Assembly: GCA_963676605.2 (NCBI GenBank)
Contig: CAXXSP010000060.1
Span: 62,001 to 126,000 of the forward strand
DNA from: SABI01 sp963676605
GTDB taxonomy: Bacteria > Spirochaetota > Spirochaetia > Sphaerochaetales > Sphaerochaetaceae
Direction: 5' to 3'
DNA: 64,000 bases
The number at the start of each line of letters is the position of its first letter. Position 1 is the stretch's first letter. The translations under genes were made by a program, and so were the position numbers. Below the pieces are notes generated by a model. That model was given only the letters and a program-made list of their open reading frames with translations. It did not search any database and was not told where the DNA came from. Below, piece by piece: positions 17,615 through 26,529 of this stretch.

Positions 17615-18502
17615 ATGCATAGTGTCCTGCTCCTCGGTGGAGTGATATTCGATAAAATTCTCACGGTAGAGGCCTACCCCGCGAGCGGGGAAGACACCAT
17701 CATCACCTCTGAGAACATCATTCCTTCGGGCTGTTCCCTCAATACCGCCGTCACGATGAAATCGTTCCACTTGGAACCCTATATCGTGGGAACGATAGGA
17801 AAGGAAGGGAGTGAGGATATCCTCTCCTACCTGAAAGAAAGAGACCTCCCCCCCGATGCGATCCGCATCACCGAGAGCGGGGAGACAGGTTACTGCCTCA
17901 CGGTGGTGGACCCTTCGGGAGAGAGAACCTTCTTCACGAAGAAAGGAGCAGAGACCTCCTTTGAGGAATCGATGATTCCATCCCTGAACTACTCGGCAAT
18001 CTACCTGACAGGCTATTTTCTCCTCGACAGAATGCAAGCTGAGAAGGTGCTCGCGTACCTGAGAACCTGCAGTGCTCCCATCTTTTTCGATCCGGGAGTC
18101 CTGATCTCACAGGTCGAGAAACCTCTTCTCCAGAGCATCCTGGATCTCTGCTACGCCATCACACCGAATGAGAGAGAGTATGAACTGCTGGAAGAGTACA
18201 ACCTTGAGAACATAGAACTCATCATCATAAAAAGGGGAAAGGGGCGTATCACAGCAGAGTCAAAAGAGGGAAGTTTCACCTGCTATCCCTATGACGTTCC
18301 TACCGTCGACACCACAGGAGCAGGAGACTGTTTCATCGGGACCCTTATCGCCAAGCTGCTTGAAGGAACCTCTTTCATTGAAGCACTCAGGATGTCCAGT
18401 GCCGCAGCCTCCTACATGACAGGCATACAGGGACCTCACACCCTCTTCGACCCGGCTGATATCAGAAAGATACGGGAAACTACACAGGAGTTGAGATTAT
18501 GA
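17615..18502 (+). CDS. PfkB-family carbohydrate/nucleoside kinase
   Basis: 295-residue ribokinase-type kinase. The C-terminal PfkB signature VDTTGAGDCFIGTLIAKLLEG (near residue 230) supplies the catalytic Asp and the anion hole. An N-terminal GCSLNTAVTMKSF segment stands where ribokinases bind sugar, and GETGYCLTVVDPSGERTFFT is the usual lid region. It should use ATP to phosphorylate a sugar or nucleoside. It lies 12 bases after the ATPase gene with AGGAGAAACAGGAG upstream and overlaps the glycohydrolase by 4 bases (ATGA). This suggests that it phosphorylates the sugar released by that enzyme, possibly ribose. Confidence 0.9.
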   Translation: MHSVLLLGGVIFDKILTVEAYPASGEDTIITSENIIPSGCSLNTAVTMKSFHLEPYIVGTIGKEGSEDILSYLKERDLPPDAIRITESGETGYCLTVVDPSGERTFFTKKGAETSFEESMIPSLNYSAIYLTGYFLLDRMQAEKVLAYLRTCSAPIFFDPGVLISQVEKPLLQSILDLCYAITPNEREYELLEEYNLENIELIIIKRGKGRITAESKEGSFTCYPYDVPTVDTTGAGDCFIGTLIAKLLEGTSFIEALRMSSAAASYMTGIQGPHTLFDPADIRKIRETTQELRL

Positions 18503-19476
18503 TAGAAAGAGCTGCAGGATGTCTGTTCGGTTCCGCCATCGGAGATGCCATGGGAATGCCGGCATCATTCATGTCTCCTGAACAGGTGGAGAGAAACTAC
18601 GGAAGAATCACCGACTTCCTCACCCCGACAGATGAGCAGGTCGCCCATGGATCTCTGCACAAGGCAGAGATCACCGACGACACCGAGGAGACCCTGATCC
18701 TCGCCCATACCCTTATCGAAGCCGGTCGCTTCGATGAGAAACTCTTCATTGAGAACATGAAGAAGTGGGCAGTGGAGAAAAAGATGCTCGAAAGCACCGT
18801 GATCGGTCCGAGCACCAGACGGTTCCTTGAAGCGATCATCGCCGGAAAGGATTACCTGGAGATAGGAAAGAGGGGAGACACGAACGGAGCTGCGATGAGA
18901 GTCGCACCCGCCGGAATCTTTTATCACGGAAATGCGGAGGCTGCCTGCGATGCTGCCATCGCACAGGCGAGAGTATCACACGGGAGCACCTGCGGTCTTG
19001 CTTCGGCGGCAGCTGTAGCCGTTGCCGTCGCTCTTGCCGTTGAAGGAAACTCCACCCCCAGAGTGATCATGGAGGCGGCAATTACAGCCGCAGAGCGGGG
19101 AGAAAAGGAAGGGGCCGATATCCCATCCCCCAAGATCAGTACCCGACTCAGGCTCGCACAGCAGATCGTGGAGAATACAAAAACCGACCTGAAAGAGACA
19201 GCCTACAGCCTCTATGCCCACATCGGAGCCGGAATGAAGAGCTATGAATCGATTCCCCTCTCGCTCGGAGTCGGCTATGCGGCAGGCTTCCGTTTCCCCG
19301 AAGGACTTCTCACCGTCATCAATATCGGCGACGACGCTGACACGAACGGGGCCATCACCGGAGCTCTCTGCGGAGCCTTCTCAGGCCTCTCCGCCATCCC
19401 TCTTCGGTGGCAGAAAACTGTAGAACAGCAGAATCACATAGACCTGAAATCCCTTGCGAAGGATCTTCTCGGATAG
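18499..19476 (+). CDS. ADP-ribosylglycohydrolase-family (DraG-like) enzyme
   Basis: 325-residue protein of the ADP-ribosyl-crystallin/DraG family, which breaks N- or O-glycosidic bonds at ribose using two Mg ions. Metal-site motifs are GSAIGDAMGMP at residues 11-21, TDDTEETLILA near residue 55 and INIGDDADTNGAITGALCGAFSGL near residue 274; the DxDxNGA-type motif is diagnostic. It is cytosolic. It is the last gene of the operon and is translationally coupled to the PfkB kinase. Together with the importer this implies uptake of a ribosylated compound, hydrolysis here, and phosphorylation of the sugar. Removal of ADP-ribose from a protein is the alternative role. Confidence 0.9.
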   Translation: MIERAAGCLFGSAIGDAMGMPASFMSPEQVERNYGRITDFLTPTDEQVAHGSLHKAEITDDTEETLILAHTLIEAGRFDEKLFIENMKKWAVEKKMLESTVIGPSTRRFLEAIIAGKDYLEIGKRGDTNGAAMRVAPAGIFYHGNAEAACDAAIAQARVSHGSTCGLASAAAVAVAVALAVEGNSTPRVIMEAAITAAERGEKEGADIPSPKISTRLRLAQQIVENTKTDLKETAYSLYAHIGAGMKSYESIPLSLGVGYAAGFRFPEGLLTVINIGDDADTNGAITGALCGAFSGLSAIPLRWQKTVEQQNHIDLKSLAKDLLG

Positions 19477-19614
19477 AAATCAGATTTCCGTCACATCACA
19501 TCCTCATGAAAGTCCACTCATGCACATCATCTATCGGCAATATATGATATTTTTATAAAATATTCACTTTTTGCCGATACTGTCGTATACTTACACAGAG
19601 AAGGACTATGAGGC

Positions 19615-20505
19615 ATGGAATATATCACAGTGAAAGAAGCGGCACAGACATGGGGATTGAGCGAGAGAACTGTACGCCATCACTGCCGCCAAGGCAGTAT
19701 CGACGGAGCTTTTCTTCAAGGAAAAACCTGGAGAATTCCCTCCCTTGCTGAGAACCCCGGAAGAAAAGAGAGAGGAAAGAGAACCTCCCCCCTCCTTGCC
19801 GTTCTCAAAGAAGAGAAGAAAAGCAGGCGAAAAGGAGGGATCTATCACAGGATCCAGATTGACCTGACCTTCAATTCCAATCACATGGAAGGAAGCGCTC
19901 TCACTCATGAACAGACTCGGTACATCTATGAGACGAATACGATCGGTCTTCAGGATCAGGCGTTGAATGTCGATGATATCATTGAGACCGTGAATCATTT
20001 CCGGTGCATAGACCTGATGATAGACAGAGCACAGTTCACTCTCACGGAAGCTTTCATTAAACAGGTGCATACTCTTCTCAAGGATGGGACGCGTGAAGGC
20101 AGGAAGGAATGGTTTGCTGTAGGCGATTATAAGAGACTACCCAATGAAGTGGGAGGAAGAGAGACCACTGCCCCCGAAAGGGTCGAGAGAGAAATCCGTG
20201 AGCTTCTTTCCTCCTACAATGCCAGAGAGCAGAAGAGTTTTGACGATATTCTTGACTTTCATGTGAGATTTGAGAGGATTCATCCCTTTCAAGACGGAAA
20301 CGGACGTGTCGGCCGCCTTATCATGTTCAAGGAATGTCTGAGACACGGTATCATTCCTTTTATCGTGCAGGACTCAATGAAGCTGTTCTACTATCGTGGA
20401 CTGGCTCAGTGGGACAAAGAGAACGAGTATCTGTGTGATACCTGTCTGACTTTTCAAGACAGATTCAGAGAATATCTCGCCTATTTCAGGATAGCGGAGA
20501 AGTAA
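19615..20505 (+). CDS. Fic-domain protein with N-terminal DNA-binding-like region
   Basis: 296 residues. Residues 1-45 look like an excisionase/MerR-type helix-turn-helix (ITVKEAAQTWGLSERTVRHHC). The Fic core carries the complete active-site loop HPFQDGNGRVGR (residues 223-234, catalytic His223), so AMP or another nucleotide part could be transferred to target hydroxyls. SNHMEG at residues 88-93 fits the (S/T)xxxE(G/N) inhibitory helix placed N-terminal to the Fic core, with Glu92 as the inhibitory residue. It is therefore a self-restrained Fic enzyme rather than a two-gene toxin-antitoxin pair. It is a single gene in a conflict-rich region. Confidence 0.92.
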   Translation: MEYITVKEAAQTWGLSERTVRHHCRQGSIDGAFLQGKTWRIPSLAENPGRKERGKRTSPLLAVLKEEKKSRRKGGIYHRIQIDLTFNSNHMEGSALTHEQTRYIYETNTIGLQDQALNVDDIIETVNHFRCIDLMIDRAQFTLTEAFIKQVHTLLKDGTREGRKEWFAVGDYKRLPNEVGGRETTAPERVEREIRELLSSYNAREQKSFDDILDFHVRFERIHPFQDGNGRVGRLIMFKECLRHGIIPFIVQDSMKLFYYRGLAQWDKENEYLCDTCLTFQDRFREYLAYFRIAEK

Positions 20506-20557
20506 ACGGAGAAGCCCATTCGCTCCGGCAGGTCAATTCTTAGATTTCTTCACCATT

Positions 20558-20580
20558 CTCCTGGACCGTTTGTCCGGGAG
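20558..20580 (+). terminator. Weak hairpin downstream of the fic gene
   Basis: CTCCTGGAC (20558-20566) pairs with GTCCGGGAG (20572-20580), nine pairs with one wobble and a 5-base loop. No T run follows. It lies between the Fic and Nudix genes and could end or attenuate the upstream message. Confidence 0.35.
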
Positions 20581-20606
20581 CTGCTACCATACTGAAGTAT
20601 AAAGCC

Positions 20607-21005
20607 ATGAAAAGAATACACGTAGCCGCAGCGCTCATCATACAGGATAGAAAGATCTTCGTCGCGAGAAGAAAGGATGCCGGAGAGCTTGCCCTGAAGT
20701 GGGAGTTCCCCGGAGGAAAACTCGAAGAGGGCGAATCAGGTGAAGAGGCGATCGTTCGCGAGATCCGGGAGGAACTCTCTGTCGGGATCTCGGTTCAGCG
20801 CCATTTCATGCAGGTCACGCATCAGTACAACTCCTTCTTCCTCACGATGGAGGCCTACCTCTGTACCCTCGAAGAGGGAAGTGTCACACTCACTGAGCAT
20901 GTTGATTCTGCCTGGATCACAGCAGACGAACTCGACGGCCTCGACTGGGCCGCCGCCGATATCCCGATAGCCGAAGAGCTCAACCGGTACATGCAGGAGA
21001 ACTAG
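20607..21005 (+). CDS. MutT-type Nudix hydrolase
   Basis: 132-residue Nudix protein close to the MutT/CTP-pyrophosphohydrolase group. The Nudix box runs from Gly37 to about residue 60 (GKLEEGE, then REIREEL), with the metal-binding REIREE intact; the Gly expected after the box is displaced by two residues. Early residues (MKRIHVAAALIIQDRKIFVARR) match the MutT N-terminal strand. It should cleave oxidised or non-canonical nucleoside triphosphates to monophosphates. Its stop is 2 bases before the start of the large helicase gene, so the two are co-translated. A joint DNA-quality or defence function is plausible. Confidence 0.92.
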   Translation: MKRIHVAAALIIQDRKIFVARRKDAGELALKWEFPGGKLEEGESGEEAIVREIREELSVGISVQRHFMQVTHQYNSFFLTMEAYLCTLEEGSVTLTEHVDSAWITADELDGLDWAAADIPIAEELNRYMQEN

Positions 21006-21007
21006 AG

Positions 21008-23920
21008 ATGGAGACGATGGCAGGAAAGCTTCGCCCTTCTCTCACTTCGGCATTCATCGATCACACACACCCATCCCTGAGTGCCTATCGTCCGTCTCTG
21101 GTGCTGAACAACCCTCCAGAGTCCAAGGTGATCCATACCCTGAACAGGGAACTCAGCACCTGCACCTCCTTTGAATTCTCCGTCGCCTTCATCACGAAGG
21201 GAGGCATCATGGCCCTCCTGCAGAGCCTGATTGATGCAAAAGAGAGAGGAGTCAGGGGAAAGATCCTTACCTCGGACTATCTCGGTTTCACAGACCCTGC
21301 GGCCCTGAGGCACCTGATAAAACATTTCAACAACATCGAAGTACGCATGTACCGGGGGGACCCCTTCCATGCCAAGGGCTACCTCTTCCACCACGGAAGA
21401 GAATACTCTTCCCTCATCATAGGCTCGTCGAATATCACACAGGATGCCCTGTCGAAAAACAGGGAAAGGAATATCCGCCTCGTATCCCTGGAAGAGGGAG
21501 AAATCCTGAGAAGCACACGTGATGAGTTCTCCCAGGCCTGGGAAAAAGCTCATGAAGTCAGTGAAGCCCTGATCATCCAGTACGAGAGAGTCAGAAAGAA
21601 GCTGCCGCGAAGAAATCAGCCGACACCGTCGGTGCTCCCTGAAGAGGAAGAACTCTTCGACGAGAAGCAGATATTAGCGAACAGCATGCAGAGAGAGACG
21701 CTCTCCGCTCTCGATACGCTCCGCTCCCGGGGTGAGAAGAAAGCAATCCTGATCTCCGCCACGGGTTCAGGAAAGACCTTCCTGTCTGCCTTCGATGTAC
21801 GGCGCATGGCGCCGAGGAAATTCCTCTTCATCGTCCACCGCGAAAGAATCGCCAGCGAGTCGATGCACAAGTTCCGTCAGATCATCGGCAGCAGCATCTC
21901 TGCCTCCCTTCTCGGAGGCGGCAACCCCTATAACCGGGATGCCGTGTATACCTTCGCCATGATCCAGACGCTCAGCAGAGACGAGACCCTGCACTCCTTC
22001 GCTCCTGACACTTTCGATTACATCATCGTAGACGAGGTACACCGGGCAGGAGCCGCAAGCTATGAAAAAGTCCTATCCTACTTCACCCCTGACTTTCTCC
22101 TCGGAATGACAGCCACCCCCGAGAGAACCGACGGTATCGATATCTACCGTCTGTTCGATAACAACATCGCCTATGAGATACGACTGAACCAGGCCCTCGA
22201 AGCCGACCTCCTCTGCCCCTTTCATTACTACGGCATCAGTGACCTCGCCATCAATGAAGAGCACTGGGAAGACCTCAGTGAATTCGCGAAAGTCACCAGT
22301 GACGAACAGGTAGAACAGATCATAGCGGCAGTGAACCGCTACACCGTAGCGGACACACCCAGACGGGGACTGATCTTCGTCTCAAGAATCGAACACGCAC
22401 GTGTACTCTCAGAAAAGCTCAACCGGGCAGGACTCAAGAGTCTTGCCCTCAGCGGAGAGGACAGCGACAGCGTACGCAATGAGGCCTTCGACCGTCTTGA
22501 GAACAAGGACCTCGAATACCTTATTGCCGTCGACATCCTCAACGAAGGAATCGACATTCCCTCGCTCAACCAGATCATCATGCTTCGCCCGACGAGCTCG
22601 GCTATCATCTTCGTCCAGCAGCTCGGACGCGGCCTGAGAAAGTACAAGGGAAAGGAATTCCTCACCGTGATAGATTTCATCGGAAACTACCGGAACAACT
22701 ACATGATCCCCATCGCCCTCTTCGGTGATACCTCCTACAAGAAAGATCAGATCAGACGCCTCGTCAGCACCGGCTCTCTGGGCATTCACGGAGTATCGAC
22801 AGTGAACTTCGACAGGATCGCGAAGGAGAGAATCTATCAATCGATCAATGACACCAATTTCGAGACCCTCAAAATTCTCAAGGCAGAATTCAAGAGAGTA
22901 CAGGCGAAGATCGGTCACACACCCCGTATGATGGACTTCATCGCTCATGGGGCGATCTCTCCCCTCCTCTTCCTTGCATACACAACGAAGAACTACTACT
23001 CCTTCAAGGCAAAGGTGGAGCAACCGTTCACTCAGGAACTCACCGACACACACCTGAGAAGCCTGAACTTCCTCTCACACGTGATAGCTGACGGCATCCG
23101 TCCGTGGGAAGAGCTGATCATCGACCATCTTATCCAATCCGGCACACCCCTTACCTACCGGGACCTGCATGACCTCGCAGAACGTACCTATCAGATCTCA
23201 CTCTCCAGAGCTACCTGGGACTCGGCAGTCCGTATCCTCACCGACGGGTTCTACTCACAGGCGATACGGAAAAGCTATGGCAATCTCTCCTACTGTGACC
23301 TCCTGGATGATACACTCACAATCTCCACTGCCTTCAGGACACTCCTCACCCACTCAACCTATGCAGCAGAAGTAGAAGATATTCTCGCACTGGGAAGATA
23401 CGAGTATGAACAGACGATCCTTCCGAAGAGAAAAGACGAGGACCTCATACTGTATCACAAGTATTCACGGGAAGACGTCTGCCGCCTCCTGAACTGGTCG
23501 ACGGATCCGCGAGGTACACTTAATGGATACAAAGTCCACCGGGAGACCATGACCTGTCCCATCTTCGTCACCTACCATAAGAGAACCGAAGAGATCAATC
23601 CTGCAATCAATTATAAGGATCTCTTCATCAGCCCGGAAGAGTTTGCCTGGGAAACGAGAACTCCAAGACGATTAAACTCCTCGGAACCGAAGGCGATACG
23701 GAATGAAGAGGGAGAACTCAGAAAACTCCTGTTCATCCAGAAGAATAACGACGAAGGAAGAGCCTTCTATTACATGGGTGAAGTTGATTTCCTACGCAAC
23801 GAAGAGAAGACGAAGGAGAACGGAGAGGGTAAAGTACTCCCCGTAGTCGCGATGCGCTTCTCTCTCAGGAACCCCGTACCTCCCGATCTCTATGAATATA
23901 TCGAGGGAATAGAAGAATAA
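21008..23920 (+). CDS. PLD-nuclease/superfamily 2 helicase with DUF3427-like C terminus
   Basis: 970-residue multidomain protein. Residues about 35-190 form a phospholipase-D-type nuclease domain with one HxK motif (FHAKGYLF) and GSSNITQDAL. Residues about 220-590 form a type III restriction/DEAD-like helicase (ATGSGKT as motif I, DEVHRAG as motif II, GMTATPERTDG as motif III, QQLGRGLRK as motif VI). The remaining 380 residues match the arrangement of DUF3427 proteins, whose function is unknown. It would be an ATP-driven nucleic-acid translocase with a nuclease arm, acting in repair or against foreign DNA. AGGAGAAC inside the end of the Nudix gene serves as ribosome site. Confidence 0.88.
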   Translation: METMAGKLRPSLTSAFIDHTHPSLSAYRPSLVLNNPPESKVIHTLNRELSTCTSFEFSVAFITKGGIMALLQSLIDAKERGVRGKILTSDYLGFTDPAALRHLIKHFNNIEVRMYRGDPFHAKGYLFHHGREYSSLIIGSSNITQDALSKNRERNIRLVSLEEGEILRSTRDEFSQAWEKAHEVSEALIIQYERVRKKLPRRNQPTPSVLPEEEELFDEKQILANSMQRETLSALDTLRSRGEKKAILISATGSGKTFLSAFDVRRMAPRKFLFIVHRERIASESMHKFRQIIGSSISASLLGGGNPYNRDAVYTFAMIQTLSRDETLHSFAPDTFDYIIVDEVHRAGAASYEKVLSYFTPDFLLGMTATPERTDGIDIYRLFDNNIAYEIRLNQALEADLLCPFHYYGISDLAINEEHWEDLSEFAKVTSDEQVEQIIAAVNRYTVADTPRRGLIFVSRIEHARVLSEKLNRAGLKSLALSGEDSDSVRNEAFDRLENKDLEYLIAVDILNEGIDIPSLNQIIMLRPTSSAIIFVQQLGRGLRKYKGKEFLTVIDFIGNYRNNYMIPIALFGDTSYKKDQIRRLVSTGSLGIHGVSTVNFDRIAKERIYQSINDTNFETLKILKAEFKRVQAKIGHTPRMMDFIAHGAISPLLFLAYTTKNYYSFKAKVEQPFTQELTDTHLRSLNFLSHVIADGIRPWEELIIDHLIQSGTPLTYRDLHDLAERTYQISLSRATWDSAVRILTDGFYSQAIRKSYGNLSYCDLLDDTLTISTAFRTLLTHSTYAAEVEDILALGRYEYEQTILPKRKDEDLILYHKYSREDVCRLLNWSTDPRGTLNGYKVHRETMTCPIFVTYHKRTEEINPAINYKDLFISPEEFAWETRTPRRLNSSEPKAIRNEEGELRKLLFIQKNNDEGRAFYYMGEVDFLRNEEKTKENGEGKVLPVVAMRFSLRNPVPPDLYEYIEGIEE

Positions 23921-23998
23921 CCTCATAACCTCCCTCAGACCAACATTCAATACATGGTGCAGAGCATTATGACGAAGCTGCTGCCCGGCACAGGGGAG

Positions 23999-25083
23999 CT
24001 ATCTGAGAGCATATTTCAGACTTCGATTCACCTTCTCCAGATCAAAGGGTATATGTCGGATGCCTTCAGCCCACCGTTTTGTCAACTCATACTCTTCATC
24101 ATCCGGGTTATCCATAATTCCAAGGAATTCTTCATATCCGAGCACTCCCCCCACATCCTCGGGAGGAGATTCCCCTTCCCAATCAAGACAGACTGGAGAC
24201 ATACTCTCAAACTCCTCGATAATCCTCTCAAGATGGATGGTATGCTTCCAGTAGTCACCGAAATCATAGATATAGGTGATGGTCTCCTTCTCAGGAAAGA
24301 TCTCAGAAAGAGTAACCACCCTATCGCTGTCAAACCTCTCCCCCGGCACCAGATACTCGGGCTCCCCTTCACCTAGGGAATACCGTGGTCGTCCTTCCGG
24401 ATCTGTTTCTATCAGGAATTCATGCATGTGATACCCCCCCAGGAGAACAGCTGCTTCAGGACACCATGAAAATCATGAAAATTACACAGCAGAGGGATGA
24501 TCACCCGCCGTGTGCAGGGGGTATTGAGATCAAGCGATACCGTAAACTCACCTGCCACACACCGATAGGGAGGAATCTGATACCGCTCTGAGAGCCTTCT
24601 GGCGAACTCCTCCTCAGTGTGAAGGAACTGTTCGTTCACCGTGAAATAATCATGGTTCAGGATACGAAGAAGATGCTTCTGATGAAGAGACTCAGGATCC
24701 AGCAGTTCCTCTTTGAAATATACGTGATTTGCCGCCCTGTTGAGACGGGCAACAACAGAACGGTTCTTAGTCTTCGTGAGTGTGACTGACTCTCCGAGTT
24801 CTTCAAGATACCTCTCTGCAAGCACTGGGTGTATACCCTCTACTTCCAGGCACTGTCTGACTCCCTCAAGAAACAGCATCTCAATATTCGCAAGGTCTTT
24901 CTTCTTCATCCCGTACAGAAGGAACCGGTACTGGCTTGCCTCGTTGACAACCAGTATAGTTCTCCTGTGATGGACCATGAGAAGATGAGCACTCCAGGAA
25001 AGAATCGGATCAACAGAGGCATCCACCTCCTGCGGCTTCACCTTCATATAATCGAGCAGCTTCTTCGTACACCCTATCTGCAT
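23999..25083 (-). pseudogene. Plasmid pRiA4b ORF-3-like protein, frameshifted at a G7 tract
   Basis: Leftward gene in two frames. The first part (start 25083) gives about 223 residues ending FTVSLDLNTPCTRR, LLCNFHDFHGVLKQLFSWGG, then nonsense and a stop at 24412. The second frame resumes at MHEFLIETDPEGRPRYSLG and continues through LSEIFPEKETITYIYDFGDYWKHTI to 23999. The join falls in a run of seven G (C at 24434-24440 on the plus strand); eight would give LFSWGGYHMHEFLIE, the continuous family pattern. The fold is known from passenger proteins of mobile elements and plasmids, function unknown; here it is fused to a roughly 150-residue N-terminal domain. Slippage could toggle the gene on and off. 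A sequencing slip is the main alternative. Confidence 0.8.
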
Positions 25084-25402
25084 GCTGTATACCCCCTACG
25101 CTATACTACTGTATCACAGGAATCGGGAAAACAAGAAGGAGTGATCCAAAAAATCCTAGAAGACGGGGGACTCAGCATTGCTTCTTCCTGTACATTCCTG
25201 AACCCCAAAAGTGATGTAAACCTATAGTCGCAGCATGTACCGAATTATTCTGAAGGACGGTAAAACAGGATCCGCTTTCTTTCTCCTCAGGGATACGGCG
25301 TAATCCAATGATTATATGTGAAGTGAAACCATAGTCGGACTATCCTGAGAATGACCTGCACGGCATGAAATTCATCCCTTGCAATATCAGATCTATTGAC
25401 GT

Positions 25403-25431
25403 ATCTTTACTCTTATAGGTAGAGTAAAGAT
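25403..25431 (+). promoter_or_regulatory. 11-bp inverted repeat over the AAA+/subtilase promoter
   Basis: ATCTTTACTCT (25403-25413) and AGAGTAAAGAT (25421-25431) form a perfect inverted repeat with a 7-base centre. TTGACG at 25397-25402 is a possible -35, which would place the repeat across the -10 region. It lies about 50 bases before the AAA+ gene, fitting an operator. The rest of the 25084-25482 gap shows no gene or RNA that I recognise. Confidence 0.6.
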
Positions 25432-25482
25432 GTCCCAATTTTACCAATATCTGTCCCACGCAAACTCACCTAAGGTAGACAC

Positions 25483-26529
25483 ATGATGAAAAAGAAAAAT
25501 ATTATCAACCTGATCAAATATTATACAGAAAGAAATGATACAGCATTCAGAGACGAATCCTATGAGATCGCTGTTGAGTTTAATAAGAATAAAGATTATG
25601 AACTTGCAGACTATATCATGGCCCTGCTGTCTAACAAGAATACATTCGTACCGCAGGTCATGAATCAGAAAATGGATTATCTGCGCAAAGTCGAGCCATC
25701 TTCTGATTCACTACCTCTTCCAGAAGCTATAAAAGATGACATGATTGGAATCGCACACGCCGTGAGTTATGGAATAGGAGTAAACAGATTCTTATTTCAA
25801 GGCCCCCCCGGAACCGGAAAGACCGAAAGTGCGAAACAGCTCGCACGAATCCTCAATCGTCAGTTGTTTGTCGTTGATTTCGACTATCTTGTTGACAGTA
25901 AATTAGGTCAGACCTCAAAAAACATTGCTGAGTTATTTACTGAGATAAATAACGTACCGTATCCTGAACAGATCCTCATCCTATTTGACGAACTCGACTC
26001 ACTCGCACTCGATAGAACACATCCTCGAGATATGAGAGAAATGGGAAGGGCAACCTCTTCTGTGCTGAAAGGGCTTGACTCCCTGAACGACAGAATTGCC
26101 CTGATCGCAACAACAAACCTGTTCTCATCCTTTGATCGGGCACTTATCAGACGGTTTGATAAAGTCATAGATTTTAATAGATATACCAGAGAAGACCTGG
26201 AAGAAATCTCAGAAATCATACTCGAAGAACTTCTTCAGAGGTTCAAATTCAAGGGAAGGAATATAAGGCTGTACCGGAAGATTATTCATCTCATGGATCC
26301 GATACCATATCCTGGGGAATTGAAAAATCTTATCAAGACATCGATCGCCTTCAGTAACCCGAACGAAGAACTGAACTACCTCGAAAGTCTCTATAAGCAG
26401 GTAGTGCCCTCGAACGCAAAAAGTTACACTGAGTTGCAGAAACTGGGGTTTTCCGTTCGTGACCTGGAAGTTCTCTACAAGGTATCGAAAAGCAAGATAT
26501 CAAGAGACCTCATGGAGAAACGAACATGA
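25483..26529 (+). CDS. AAA+ ATPase partnered with a subtilisin-like protease
   Basis: 348-residue AAA+ protein. Residues 1-75 are an unrecognised helical N-terminal part. Walker A is GPPGTGKTES at 107-116, Walker B ILILFDELDSL near 164-174, sensor 1 is the IALIATTNLF stretch near residue 205, and an arginine-finger-like ALIRRFDKVIDFNRY follows; this matches classic AAA proteases' ATPases and ATPases of two-gene protease systems. Its stop overlaps the protease start by 4 bases (ATGA). It probably senses or unfolds something and controls the protease. The pair resembles conflict or defence modules, but I cannot name an established system. Confidence 0.88.
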   Translation: MMKKKNIINLIKYYTERNDTAFRDESYEIAVEFNKNKDYELADYIMALLSNKNTFVPQVMNQKMDYLRKVEPSSDSLPLPEAIKDDMIGIAHAVSYGIGVNRFLFQGPPGTGKTESAKQLARILNRQLFVVDFDYLVDSKLGQTSKNIAELFTEINNVPYPEQILILFDELDSLALDRTHPRDMREMGRATSSVLKGLDSLNDRIALIATTNLFSSFDRALIRRFDKVIDFNRYTREDLEEISEIILEELLQRFKFKGRNIRLYRKIIHLMDPIPYPGELKNLIKTSIAFSNPNEELNYLESLYKQVVPSNAKSYTELQKLGFSVRDLEVLYKVSKSKISRDLMEKRT

